NCBI RefSeq assembly: GCF_037975245.1
Contig: NC_092582.1
Coordinates: 23,214,577 to 23,278,576 of the forward strand
Direction of reading: 5' to 3'
Source of the DNA: Apostichopus japonicus
Taxonomy: Eukaryota > Echinodermata > Holothuroidea > Aspidochirotida > Stichopodidae
DNA: 64,000 nt
Within the stretch, counting starts at the first letter, position 1; each line of letters begins with the position of its first letter. The notes beneath the pieces were generated by a model, which worked only from the letters and a program-made list of their open reading frames with translations, made no database searches and was not told the origin of the DNA. Positions 10,596 to 21,827 of this stretch are shown piece by piece. The position numbers were made by a program, and so were the translations under genes.

Positions 10596-12650
10596 GTCCA
10601 GGTGCTATTGAGCCTATTGATGATATACCAAATGGAGTGGTGCTATCAATGATTTGATTTGTGTTGGCGGTGCTATCGATGACTCATATGTATGGTTTGC
10701 CATTGATGGTTCAAATATAGTGGCTGGTGGTGCTATTGATGATATAACAGTGGGATTGATGCTATCAATGATGTGAATTGTGTGGCCGTGCTATCGATGA
10801 CTCATATGTATGGTTTGTCATTGATGGTTTAAATATAGTGGCTGGTGGTGCTATTGATGATATAACAGTGGGATCGGTGCTATTAATGATTTGAATTGTG
10901 TTGGCGGTGCTATCGATGACTCATATGTATGGTTTGCCATTGATGGTTCAAATATAGTGGCTGGTGGTGCTATTGATGATATGACAGTGGGATTGGTGCT
11001 ATCAATGATGTGATTTGTGTTGGCGGTGCTATCGATGACTCATATGTATGGTTTGCCATTGATGGTTCAAATATAGTGGCTGGTTGTGCTATTGATGATA
11101 TAACAGTGGGATTGGTGCTATCAATGATGTGATTTGTGTTGGCGGTGCTATCGATGACTCATATGTATGGTTTGCAATTGATGGTTTGAATATAGTGGCT
11201 GGTGGTGCTATTGATGATATAACAGTGGGATTGGTGCTATTAATGATTTGAATTGTGTGGCCGTGCTATCGATGACTCATATGTATGGTTTGTCATTGAT
11301 GGTTTAAATATAGTGGCTGGTGGTGCTATTGATGATATAACAGTGGGATCGGTGCTATTAATGATTTGAATTGTGTTGGCGGTGCTATCGATGACTCATA
11401 TGTATGGTTTGCCATTGATGGTTCAAATATAGTGGCTGGTTGTGCTATTGATGATATAACAGTGGGATTGGTGCTATCAATGATGTGATTGTGTTGGTGC
11501 TATCGATGACTCATATGTATGGTTTGCCATTGATGGTTCAAATATAGTGGCTGGTTGTGCTATTGATGATATAACAGTGGGATTGATGCTATCAATGATG
11601 TGATTTGTGTTGGCGGTGCTATCGATGACTCATATGTATGGTTTGCCATTGATGGTTCAAATATAGTGGCTGGTTGTGCTATTGATGATATAACAGTGGG
11701 ATTGATGCTATTAATGATTTGAATTGTGTTGGCCGTGCTATCGATGACTCATATGTATGGTTTGCCATTGATGGTTCAAATATAGTGGCTGGTGGTGCTA
11801 TTGATGATATAACAGTGGGATTGGTGCTATCAATGATTTGAATTGTGTTGGCGGTGCTATCGATGACTCATATGTATGGTTTGCCATTGATGGTTCAAAT
11901 ATAGTGGCTGGTGGTGCTATTGATGATATAACAGTGGGGTTGGTGCTATCAATGATGTGATTTGTGTTGGCGGTGCTATCTATGACTTATATGTATGGTT
12001 TGCCATTGATGGTTCAAATATAGTGGCTGGTGGTGCTATTGATGATATAACAGTGGGATCGGTGCTATTGATGATGTGGTTGTGTTGGTGCTATCGATGA
12101 CTCATATGTATGGTTTGCCTTTGAAGGTTTAAATATAGTGGCTGGTGGTGCAATTGATGATATAACAGTGGGATTGGTGCTATTGATGATGTGATTGTGT
12201 TGGTGCTATCGATGACTCATATGTATGGTTTGCCATTGATGGTTTGAACATAGTGGCTGGTGGTGCTTATAACAGTGGGATTGGTGTTATAGATGATGTG
12301 ATTGTGTTGGTGCTATCGATGACTCATGTATGGTTTGCCATTGATGGTTTGAATATAGTGGCTGGTGGTGCTATTGATGATATAACAGTGGGATTGGTGC
12401 TATTGATGATGTGATTGTGTTGGTGCTATCGATGACTCATATGTATGGTTTGCCATTGATGGTTTAAATATAGTGGCTGGTGGTGGTATTGATGATATAA
12501 CAGTGGGATTGGAGCTATTGATGATGTGATTGTGTTGGTGCTATCGATGACTCATATGTATGGTTTGCCATTGATGGTTTGAATATAGTGGCTGGTTGTG
12601 CTATTGATGATATAACATTGGGATTGGTGCTATTGATGATTTGATTGTTA
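10596..12650 (+). repeat. 119-bp higher-order minisatellite, about 17 units
   Basis: Successive copies of tcatatgtatggttt start at 10684, 10802, 10921, 11040, 11159, 11277, 11396, 11511, 11630, 11749, 11868, (11987 mutated), 12102, 12217, 12324 (shortened), 12437 and 12552, giving periods of 107-119 bp. Each unit is built from four related pieces of about 30 bp: ggtgctattgatgat, ggtgctatcaatgat, ggtgctatcgatgac and tttgccattgatggt. The first two thirds are mainly 119-bp units, the last third mainly 115 bp. It decays after about 12640. No frame stays open, so it is not coding. It lies in the intron between synthetase blocks 2 and 3. Confidence 0.95.
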
Positions 12651-13387
12651 TGATACTATTTCATGATTCAATTCAAAGTGGTGCTATTGATGATTAAAAT
12701 GAGTGGCATGAATGCTGTTGATGATATAAGTTTTGGGAGGGTGCTATATTTATACCGTAAATGTGATGATGCTATTTGTCATATAAGAGTGAAAGGGATT
12801 TAGTCTTGAGGGTGTATTTGGTTCTTGTAATTGTTATTTCATTTTTTTATTTTTTTTCAATTCAATATGGAGATAAGTAACCAATTACAGTTGGTGTTCC
12901 AAACTTGCAATATATCCAGATGAATGCTGGCTGTAGCAATTCTGAAAAATAAGAAAACTTGGTCCAATAAGAAATGTCCGTACACCAACATGGTCAAACT
13001 GAAATTGATGATTACTGCCCTCAGTGAATATGTAAGGAAGTCTGACTGTAGTGAAGGCACTTTCGTCTGCCCTCTGCACATACTGCTTGGTAAACACAAT
13101 GTTTAAGGTGATAGCTTTCATTATGAGACATGATATATAAATATATATATGCTGACTGCATGCCTTAGCCGTTTGACATGTTGTCATGGAGATCTTGACT
13201 TTTATATAGAATCATTTATGATAAATAATCTAGAATGATGAAAGGATTACAGGATATAAGATATCCAAGGTAATTTCATCTTTTTTCATTGGTGAGAGAG
13301 AAGATCTTATTCTTAGTTTTCTGTGAGCTGTTACTATGTATGATCATTTCAAGCAGATAGTGTACTGACAAATTAAGAGCAAGGTTT
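12651..13387. other. Spacer between two minisatellites
   Basis: Degenerate gtgctat...gatga pieces continue to about 12780. No gene is seen after that; short overlapping frames on both strands show no recognisable motif. Confidence 0.5.
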
Positions 13388-14135
13388 AACCACATGTGAT
13401 GATCTCACACGATTCAACTCGATCCATAACACATGTGATGATCTCACAAGTTTCAACTCTATCACACATGTGGTGATCTCACACACTCCAACTCTATCAC
13501 ACATGTGGTGATCTCACACACTCCAACTCTATCACACATGTGATGATCTCACAAGTTTCAACTCTATAACACATGTGATGATCTTACACACTCCAACTCT
13601 ATAACATATATGTGGTGATCTCACACGTTTCAACTCTATAACACATGTGGTGATCTCACACACTCTTACTCTATAACATATGTGGTGATCTCACACTTTT
13701 CACTCTATCACACATGTGATGAACTCACACGTTTCAACTTTATAACACATGTGGTGATCTCACACACTCCAACTCTATCACACATGTGATGATCTCACAA
13801 GTTTCAACTCTATCACACATGTGGTGATCTCACACACTCCAACTCTATCACACATGTGATGATCTCACAAGTTTCAACTCTATAACACATGTGGTGATCT
13901 TACACACTCCAACTCTATAACATATATGTGATGATCTCACACGTTTCAACTCTATCACACATGTGGGGATCTTACACACTCCAACTCTATCACAAATTGT
14001 GATGAACTCACACGTTTCAACTTTACAGTATAACACATTTGGTGATCTTAAACACTCCAACTCTATCACACATGTGATGAACTCACGCACTCCAACTCTA
14101 TAACATATGTGCTGATCTCACACGTGTCAACTTTA
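13388..14135. repeat. 35-bp minisatellite with two alternating unit types, about 20 copies
   Basis: The unit is based on caactctatcacacatgtg followed by rtgatctcacac. Two variants, ending cacacactc and cacaagttt/cacacgttt, tend to alternate, so a 70-bp dimer is the larger repeat in places. Each unit contains the palindrome CACATGTG. The minus-strand open frame across it is a by-product of the repeat. Confidence 0.93.
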
Positions 14136-14795
14136 TCACAATTGAGTTTCTTCTTTCAACATCACTTTGTCAGTCCAAGCTTATCTTGGAAAGAAAGTGA
14201 TCGCCTTACTCACCACATGCAAAAAAAGATAAAAAACAACAAACACAGGAAAAGACAAAAACAAAGTGAACAAATCATTTTGAATATATTTGAGACCCAG
14301 TTATTAGTTCAGCTAAATATTGATTGTATATAGTTTGTTGTCTTCCTTAAACTGGACTCACTGGAGGTATATCAGCATGTACCCCCTTTGATTCATATTG
14401 TAGCCAGCTCTGCTTAAATTATGATTAAGTGGCCAGCAGGCAGACTGCTTGTTTGAGGAGCAAACCTCAGAAGAATACAATCTCTTAGATGGATGATTTA
14501 GCAAAGTGCTAATGTCTTCTGTAGGCTATCGATGACAAAATAGTTCAAAGATGAGAGAGAGAGAGAGAGAAATGAAAGAGAAACCTTTTGTTCATCATTT
14601 TGAGATTGGCAAAGGATATAAATTTGCTTACAAAAAAAAAGGGAGTCTTCTTTGATGGCCCCTATGCATGACTTTACAAAGTGTCAAATTATACATCCAG
14701 ATGGGTTTCTGATGAGAGATTTATATGGTGTGTTGGGTAATCTGGTAATAGAAGTAACATATTTATTCTGCCAAAAGGGGGCTGTGAGGAGGGGG
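14136..14795. other. Non-coding spacer
   Basis: Contains a (GA)n stretch near 14552-14571, an A run near 14632 and a G run near 14787. No gene seen. Confidence 0.5.
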
Positions 14796-14799
14796 GGGG

Positions 14800-15630
14800 G
14801 GTACTTTACGAATAGGAAGGATTAGAACTGGAGGCATTGCACTCTCTCAACAGTTCATCAACCTAGATATAGGTGAATTGAAGCAGCCGGAAGGGGTGCA
14901 GAAATGATAAAGAAAATAAGACCAAAAACAAGGGAGAATAATACAGATATACCATCAATATAAGGTTGGATGACACATGAACGTGAAGGGTTGTGGGGGA
15001 GGAGGGGAGGGGAACAACTACAGATAGGAAGGTTTAAACTAGAGGAGTTGTACTCTCTCAACAGTTCATCAACCAAGATATAGGTGAGTTGAACCAGCTG
15101 GAAGGGGTGCAGAAATGACAAAGAAAATAAGACCAAAAACAAGGGAGAATAACACAAATCAATATAAGGTTGGATGAGCATTAAGCGTAGTGGGGGGGAA
15201 TGGGGGGGAGGAGGAAGGGGTGATAAGGTTATGGAAGGTTTGTTAGTCCTCACATTGTTTAGATGTTAGTTTAATATTTACCAGAGTTGTAACAAGGCAT
15301 TTTGTTTACATCAAGCCAGGTTATGAAACGTGACCATGAAAAGGAGGTTGTTGTGGGTGGGGGTGGGGGAGGAGGGGGTGATAAGTTTAAGGAAGGTTTG
15401 TTAGTCCGCGCATTGTTAAGATGTTATTTTAATTTTTACCAGAGTTGTTACAAGTCACTTCGTTTACATCAAGCCAGGTTATGAAATGTGAACATGGAAG
15501 GGAGGGGGGGAAGGAGGGTTAAGGTTAAGTAAAGTTGATTGGTCCTTGCGTTGGTTAGATGTTAGTTTAATATTAACTGGAGCAATGACAAGTCATTTTG
15601 TTTACATCAAGTCTCAAGTCATAGCCAGTG
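14800..15630. repeat. Composite tandem repeats (about 210 bp x2, then about 155 bp x3)
   Basis: First part: a block with gcactctctcaacagttcat and ggaaggggtgcagaaatga occurs at about 14803-14990 and again at about 15010-15190. Second part: a block running from gttagtcc through agatgtta to tttacatcaag starts at about 15221, 15379 and 15530. G-rich linkers join the units. The 131-residue minus-strand open frame here only reflects the duplication. Confidence 0.8.
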
Positions 15631-17076
15631 ATTTTCCTGAATCTAGTCAAATCGTTGACAGAAGTCACCTTAATCGTCTCATTTAATTGTCTCAACTTTT
15701 ATTGTATCACTTCACCTTTGAAATTAAGTGGCTTGAGCCGTGACTTGTCACAACCCTGCCTGTTAACAGGTGACAAACTATTTTAAAGCAGAAGAGGAGA
15801 GAAAGCAAAGTTACAAATAATATCGGTGACATGTTTTTTGCATGTAATGTTAATGTGTGAAGAAGTAGTGGTGATGTAATATAGGTATAATGACAAACCT
15901 GAGGGGTCATTGTTGTATCCATGGTAATCGTTTATGATAATTTGGAGGTTTACTGTCCCGAGTACCTCATTTTGACAATACCACTAGTTCAAAGTGAACA
16001 GAGGAGATTCAAACACACGTGGTCAAACGTCATGAAACCTCACTCTCCAAAATACAGTCGTACAATTTCTATTTAGTTGGGTCAGATGTGATTGTGCTGT
16101 CTTTAAATCCTCTCGAGGGAGTCAGACCTTAACTTGATGATGATGAGGTTCTGTAAAATGTGACCTCATCATATAGCTTTGCTAGCTTCACCATGCTGAC
16201 AGTGTTTTATGTTATGGTATCCGCTACACTAATTGTATCGTTTGTTGGAAGCTGTTGTGATCACTGCAGTATTGAGGTCATCTCAAGTCTGCCCTCCTCA
16301 TAGTCTTTGTTGTGGCAAACCTCCATTATGGTATCTACAGTATTCCATGGTGTGGTATACATAGGAATGAGCTGTGTACAAGTGCTGTGATTTTGAGGTC
16401 CCATATAATATGACCTCATTGCAATTATTATCACGTGGTCCATCTTCACAATGATGATCATTGCTTAAAGACATTGAAGACTCGCCCCAAACAGCGTGCC
16501 GCCCTCTTTAAAAAAGTTAACTTTCCGTTGCTTGCAAGTGAAGTTTTTCTCTTGTCGCTATAAAATGCAGACAGCAATGAAACGTGATACCTTGTTATCT
16601 TTAGCTTGACCTGAGATGTCCATCGCTGTATTGTTTATACACTGTGCTGTGGGTATTGACCACAGCTGTATGTACTGACTGTACACTTGTGTCTAATTAC
16701 CGACGGTAGCAAGCTGTGTGTGTATTTTCTGGGATCGATGGTGCATGGTGTCTAACACTTCTTTTACACCTCATTCGAAACTAGGTCAGATTACCGGCAT
16801 GAGACATTTCTTTTTGCATGAGTCTTCACACCCTTTAACTATAGTTTGACATTTAGGTCGTCTAAATCTATGACGTACCTTTTGCCATCTTTCCTCTCTC
16901 AAAGATGTTGATCTTTGAAACTATTACTCTGTCACTAGACAGTTTATTTTATGTTGGGAACTACCACCCAACCCCCCCACCCCAACCCCACCCACCCCAC
17001 CTCTTCCTCCCATCTTTGATATCAAGGACATGAGATATATATCTGTGTAATCTCTTTCATTGTTTGTCATGGGCAG
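15631..17076. other. Intron sequence before synthetase block 3
   Basis: No gene seen. Holds a C-rich stretch at about 16968-17012 and ordinary intron-like sequence. Confidence 0.5.
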
Positions 17077-17161
17077 GAGAATTGCTACAACGTAACTCGT
17101 GCTCTGGAAGCTGTTGGATTCTGCATGTCCCCCTCATGAAGGTGTTTCAGCTACAGTATGG
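17077..17161 (+). pseudogene. AspRS remnant block 3 (PPHGG region)
   Basis: The acceptor is tcatgggcag and the donor is tatgg|gtaagt. It reads NVTRALEAVGF, then one extra base shifts to CPPHEG, then one missing base shifts back to FSYSMG, which joins in phase with GFDRF of the next block. Entry and exit frames agree, but the frame between contains TGA. The family consensus is 'LL.AL..G.PPHGG...G'. Confidence 0.68.
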
Positions 17162-17577
17162 GTAAGTCCTCTGTGTACATATGAATGTGCATTTAGTGTG
17201 TTCTGTGTTTACTCTTTCATGTAGAGCTTAATGCCAAAACTAAGTCATTCCAAACTAATGTAACTATCATGAACGATTCCAATATAACTACAACATTCCA
17301 TAGCTTTGGGGAAAAAATTCATCAAATAAAAAGGGACAGAATTGTGCCTTTTTTACTTTGCAATTTTTCTACTTTGTTTACATTTGAGTCCCAGGTTTGT
17401 TGTAATTGTCTTATTTATTAAGTTATATATTTATTTATTTTGTTATGTATTTCACTGTTTTCTTTTGCACTTTTAGCTGTACAATTAACATCTCACATTC
17501 TATTTTCTTTTCTTGGTTTTTCATTTTTTTTCATTTCAGTTTTACTACTAAACATTAACTACAATCGAACCTTTCAG

Positions 17578-17739
17578 GCTTTGATCGTTTTATCGCTCTA
17601 CTCTGTGGTGAGAGTACAATTCGAGAGGTTATCGCATTTCCAAAGACAACGGAGGGTAACAATTTTATATTGGATGAGAGGTTTGCCCTCTCTGCTGTAC
17701 ATACCTACCGAAGAACATCTCAGGAGGTACCGAGACTAA
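17578..17739 (+). pseudogene. AspRS remnant block 4 (motif 3 and C-terminus)
   Basis: The acceptor is ctttcag. The frame gives GFDRFIALLCGESTIREV and then IAFPKTTEGN, the class II motif 3 arginine region and the conserved IRDVIAFPK tail. After about FILDE the homologous reading continues in another frame as GLPSLLYIPTEEHLRRYRD followed by TAA (17737-17739), resembling the family's 'APS.VP...L.EY..' ending. Without the shift the first frame runs on to TGA at 17748-17750 with an unrelated tail. Confidence 0.78.
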
Positions 17740-17750
17740 GACAAAAGTGA

Positions 17751-19105
17751 ATTCTCAATAATTAATTAATCCAGATACAAACTTCTGACAAAAAGGTGAC
17801 TAAGGCCCTGGAACAGGATGGTTCCAAAAACAAAACAAAAAATAAGAACCTGATATTATTGAGAAAAGGTCACGAAATTGATGCATTTGTGGAAAGAGGA
17901 AGACTTGTAGCGGTTATGAAAATAGGGACAAGCAGTCTTTGGTGTCATCTCGAGGATCCTCGACTTCCACGTGAAGTAGAGGATGCTCGTTAAGTACATC
18001 ATGAGGCATGGCATGAGTACATTATGAGGCACGGCTGACAATAACCAGATGTCTGGACATGTCCGTGAAGGATGACATGTATCTAACGGATGACCGTGGA
18101 CTTAAAAACTCAAGTTGTCAGTTTTTTAGGTCATGTTTAAGGATCAGACCCCAGGCTCTCTGTTTTCAGAATGGAATTGAGGACAGTCCCTGAGCAGCGC
18201 TTACAATTAGACCCAGTGATCGGTATCAGACCCCGTTCTCTGGATCACCGTAAGGGATGTCAAAGTTTCCTGACTAGCAAAAAGTCACAGAACCATTAAA
18301 GCTGTGTGATGTGCAAGGCTGTTACCGATGCCTCCCCACTACTGTGTCGAATCGTGCGCGAAATAAGTAACAAAGGTTGTTAGCGGTCACCATTGATCCT
18401 GGGTCAAGCCTGAGTGTACATTCAACGTTTAAACACAGGGTGTAGGATCTGATCCTCCCTTCAAATCTAGTCTATCAAGTGGTTCAAATTGCTGGGTCCG
18501 ATCCATGTTTACGTTACAAATTTAAGACCGATCCTTGGGTTCAATGCCATGCTCGTGATAATGTAAACAGACGGGGGGAGGATGGGGTGGGGGCCGGGGG
18601 GGGGCAAGAGGTCAATAAACTCCACATCCGTCATGGAAGCTTACATCATTTCTATTGAGATAAATTTGATAGAACACCAGTCATCGAAGAGAGGGATAAC
18701 TAAAATCAACTTCTCATATAAAGCAGTGCAAAATGAAAGAAAAGGAAAAGCACACATACACACACATACATCTATTGAAGAAAATTGATTCAAAAACATA
18801 TGGTTTTGGAAGTCAAAGCAAGTGTGTTTGATCACCGCAGATAAACCATTATGGAGTTGAGTGTCACATAGGTGATTCTGTCTGTAAATGTGGATATTAA
18901 GAATGTCACAATTGTGGAGATGCCAGCTAGTATGGATCTGTCGTATTCAATACAGAAACTTTGTTACAAGAAACATAAGAGACAAATATCTTGACAGGAT
19001 TTGCTGTAATTTTTCAATTTTTTTTCTGGAGAAATATCTGCCTTGGGTATATATAGACTGTTCTTTGTTAAACTTGTGTTATGTATAGTGCTGGATGTGA
19101 TATCT
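17751..19105. other. Non-coding stretch downstream of synthetase remnant
   Basis: No supported gene. A G-rich segment sits at 18572-18604 and a short (CA) run near 18750. Confidence 0.5.
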
Positions 19106-19109
19106 TAAA

Positions 19110-20020
19110 GATCACCAGACTGCAGCTTTAAGAGAGTATTAATTATTAAAGCAACTTTACGAGTTTCAACATATCAGTAAAGTAAGCAATGATGCCTCTT
19201 AGGGTGCTATCTTGAGAAACCAGGAATGCTGCTTTAACTGGGTATGGGGTTATTAAAGTAGCACATTTGATTGACAATTTCACCACAATTAAAACAAATT
19301 ATGTCTATTATAGCAATGCCTCAAATACTCAGGCAGTGTTTTATATAAAAGTAACCAGGAAAGCTGCTTTAACTGGGTATTGGTTAAGAAAGTAGCAGAT
19401 TTAATTATCACCAATTTCACCAAAACTTAAAACAAATGTCCACTAGTGCCATGCTTTTAAGACTCAGGCAGCTGTTTAAACATAGTATTAATTATTAAAG
19501 CAGCTATCTGAGTGTAATCACGAATTTCATCAAACCTAGCAAGTTTTGTATCCCTGTTGGTGTGATGTCCAAAGGAATCAAGAATGCTGCTTTAACTGAG
19601 TACTGGTTATTAAACCAGTTTATTAACTTTGTTTGCAAATTTCACCATACCTATAGCAAGTTATACATGCATCTTAGTGTGATACTCAAAAACTGTTGCT
19701 TGAACATAGTACAAGTGTTGATTAAAGCATCTTTCTAATTCGACCACCATTTTCACGATACCTATAACAAGTTATGTATGCCTCTTCTGTGTTATCTTCA
19801 GGAACCAGGAATACTGCTTTAACAAAGTTTTGATTATTAAAGGAGCATATTTACTTTGATCACTAACTTCACCATGAACCTACAGCAAGTTATGTTTGCC
19901 TCTTAGTTTGTTTTATCATATTAATGAACCAGGAATACTGCTTTAACTGAGTAGTACTTATTAAAGTGCTCAGCATATTGACTCCTGGCCACCAGTTTCA
20001 CTGTACTGCTCAAGAGAAGT
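19110..20020. repeat. Decayed satellite of about 117 bp, 8 copies
   Basis: The core aatgctgctttaactgagta, with ttattaaagcagc after it, recurs at about 19124, 19231, 19366, 19474, 19588, 19698, 19816 and 19940 (spacing 107-135). A second landmark, aatttcacca followed by acaagttatg, recurs between cores. Divergence is high, so the array is old. Confidence 0.8.
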
Positions 20021-20099
20021 CTATGTAGTTAATCAATTATGACAGCTTAAGAAAGGTCTTCTAAGAGCAAACCACAAAGGTGGCTGCAGCCCAGGGTCC

Positions 20100-20312
20100 A
20101 TTAGGGTTACCATGAGGAGAAAAGCCATCAAGAATAGTGTATGCTCATTTTCATAATGAATTTAAGGAAAAGTTCAAATTAGTTGGGAATTGGGGGGGGG
20201 GGTGGTTACGACAGCTTATTGGGGTACCATTGGGAGAAAAGCCATTAAAAATAGTGTATTCTCATTTATATAATCAATTTAAGGAAAAGTTCAATTGGGT
20301 GGGGGGGGGGGC
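20100..20312. repeat. Tandem duplication, about 118 bp x2
   Basis: gagaaaagccatcaagaata at about 20116 and gagaaaagccattaaaaata at about 20234 begin matching blocks that run through taaggaaaagttcaa to a G run in each copy. Confidence 0.85.
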
Positions 20313-20356
20313 CGTTATGCAGTCGCCTCGGTTCGACTATAGGCTTTCTTCTAGAG

Positions 20357-20728
20357 CAGGGGTGGGCAACCTTTTTGAATGAATGGGCCAGATATATGGA
20401 GTGAAAATTGACTGGGCCGCACCTAACCAACGACCTGCTGTTGATTTCAAACCTTTGATTCCGAGGACTTTCAAGCAATAGGTGTGTGTACTTAATCTGT
20501 CTTTACAAAACATAATGTCAATACAGTACGGTTGATAATTAATGGGGGGAATAGGCCTACCTGACAGCATCATTAGTGCCAATTAATTCTAAGCAGCTAG
20601 CTCGTTTATTGTGATGATGTAAAATAAAATGATTTTTTTTCTTTTCCTTGAGACATCTCACGGCCCGCCAAAAAAAAAATCACTAGCGGACCGCATGTGG
20701 CCTGCGAGGCGTAGGACGCCCACCCCAG
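20357..20728. mobile_element. Non-autonomous hAT-like element, 372 bp
   Basis: The left end caggggtgggcaac and the right end gcccaccccag form inverted repeats. They are flanked by 8-bp near-identical direct repeats ttctagag (20349-20356) and tgctagag (20729-20736), matching 7 of 8. The 8-bp duplication and CAGGGGTG end fit hAT. No transposase frame. Confidence 0.75.
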
Positions 20729-21249
20729 TGCTAGAGACTAGCTAGTTACTGTCTCTTCAGGTTTTGAAAATGCTGTTACCCAGAAAAAACAAACTGAAAA
20801 TAACATAACTAATAAATATTCAAACACTAATACATTCTCTTTAATATTTTTCTCGAAAGGAAACATGACAGGTAAATGTAGTGAAACTTGGTTGTGGTGG
20901 GACTGTTGGCCAATCAGTGAATAGTAACAGAGATTAAATATTTCACAGATTAACGCCGATAGCTGATTTAAAGGAAAGCCTATCATACTGTAGCTACACA
21001 TTGGTAAGATACGAGGGCGAATTATCCAGATGTCTGATTGACTGGTAACCATCGTACTATCTATGTTTAATGTGAGGATCTTCTGGTGTAGGCCTATCCA
21101 GTATAGGTTAAATGGTAGGCTACTGCATGATCATGTCAATAATAAGACTGATTTGTTTTTTTATGCAATCTTACATGAAACCGTATGCTACTTTAAGTAT
21201 GGTTAAGAACCTTGTGAGGGTCCTAAATCAACTAACTTTATACCACTGC

Positions 21250-21827
21250 CAGGGGTACCACTAAGGTTCAAAGATTGGTAGGGGAGGGGTGTTGGCAATT
21301 ATGGCGGACAAAAATCTCAGCGATTTGTCCCGACTAAAAGTCTCGATCTTCCCATAACCGTGACGGCCTAAACTCCTTGCTCCAACGTCGTTCATGCTGT
21401 CACCGAACTATTGACAATACAGTCATCCATTTTTACTGTCAGATAACCGTCAAACTTTCCAGTTGTTACGTCAATATTTAAAAGAAAAAATGAACAAACT
21501 AAGATCCAAAGTCGAAATTTTGTGATGAAATGTAAAAATTACAAGACAAAACTACCAGACGAAATTTCGAGATTCAACGTCGCAATTTCCAGGTAAAACG
21601 TCCCTATATATTAATCTAATGCCTATCAATTTACTGGTATGAAATTTTTGGTTGAAATTGGAGCCATGGGGTAAACATTGAAATTTTAACAGAATGCAAA
21701 AGGTTCGACATGAAACGTCGCACATGTAATGGTTAAAGAGTCACATTTTGGTGTTGAACTGTAGGAACTTTTGAACGCATTATTTTCCTACCCCTCACCC
21801 CCCCCCCCCACACAGGTGATGCCCCTG
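21250..21827. mobile_element. Possible non-autonomous hAT-like element
   Basis: The left end caggggtaccac and the right end gtgatgcccctg are inverted with two mismatches. Flanks accactgc and tccactat share only ccact, so the target duplication is weak. A C run lies just inside the right end. Confidence 0.35.

Larger units (their letters stand above)
7680..17739 (+). pseudogene. Mitochondrial-type aspartyl-tRNA synthetase remnant, C-terminal half, four exon blocks
   Basis: Class II synthetase that would charge mitochondrial tRNA-Asp. Four blocks with splice signals lie in the correct order: 7680-7799 (FTFLWVED), 8598-8688 (VRGQYYDLVL and IHNSYMERHI), 17077-17161 (CPPHEG and FSYSMG) and 17578-17739 (GFDRFIALLCGESTIREV, then IAFPK). 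These match the bacterial/mitochondrial AspRS order FLWV.DF - HHPFTAP - YDLVLNG - GGSIRIHN - PPHGG - motif 3 GLDR - IRDVIAFPK, not the cytosolic form. Every block is damaged: an 18-bp internal duplication, loss of about 17 nt including the EIGGG region, a +1/-1 pair and a late frame change. Introns and splice sites survive, so it is not a retrocopy. N-terminal exons are not visible. It is either a decaying duplicate or a real DARS2 gene with local sequence errors; clean reading of other genes here favours decay. Confidence 0.7.

Noticed and set aside
10596-14135. CRISPR-like arrays
   Set aside because: Units are contiguous minisatellites without unique spacers, in a eukaryotic intron.
14858-15253. 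131-codon minus-strand frame rich in Pro/Ser/Leu
   Set aside because: It reads across a duplicated repeat block and repeats itself, so it is a by-product.
17440-17739. 99-codon frame starting at 17440 as a membrane protein
   Set aside because: Its first part is intron poly-T sequence; only the last 20 codons are meaningful, as the shifted C-terminus of the AspRS remnant.
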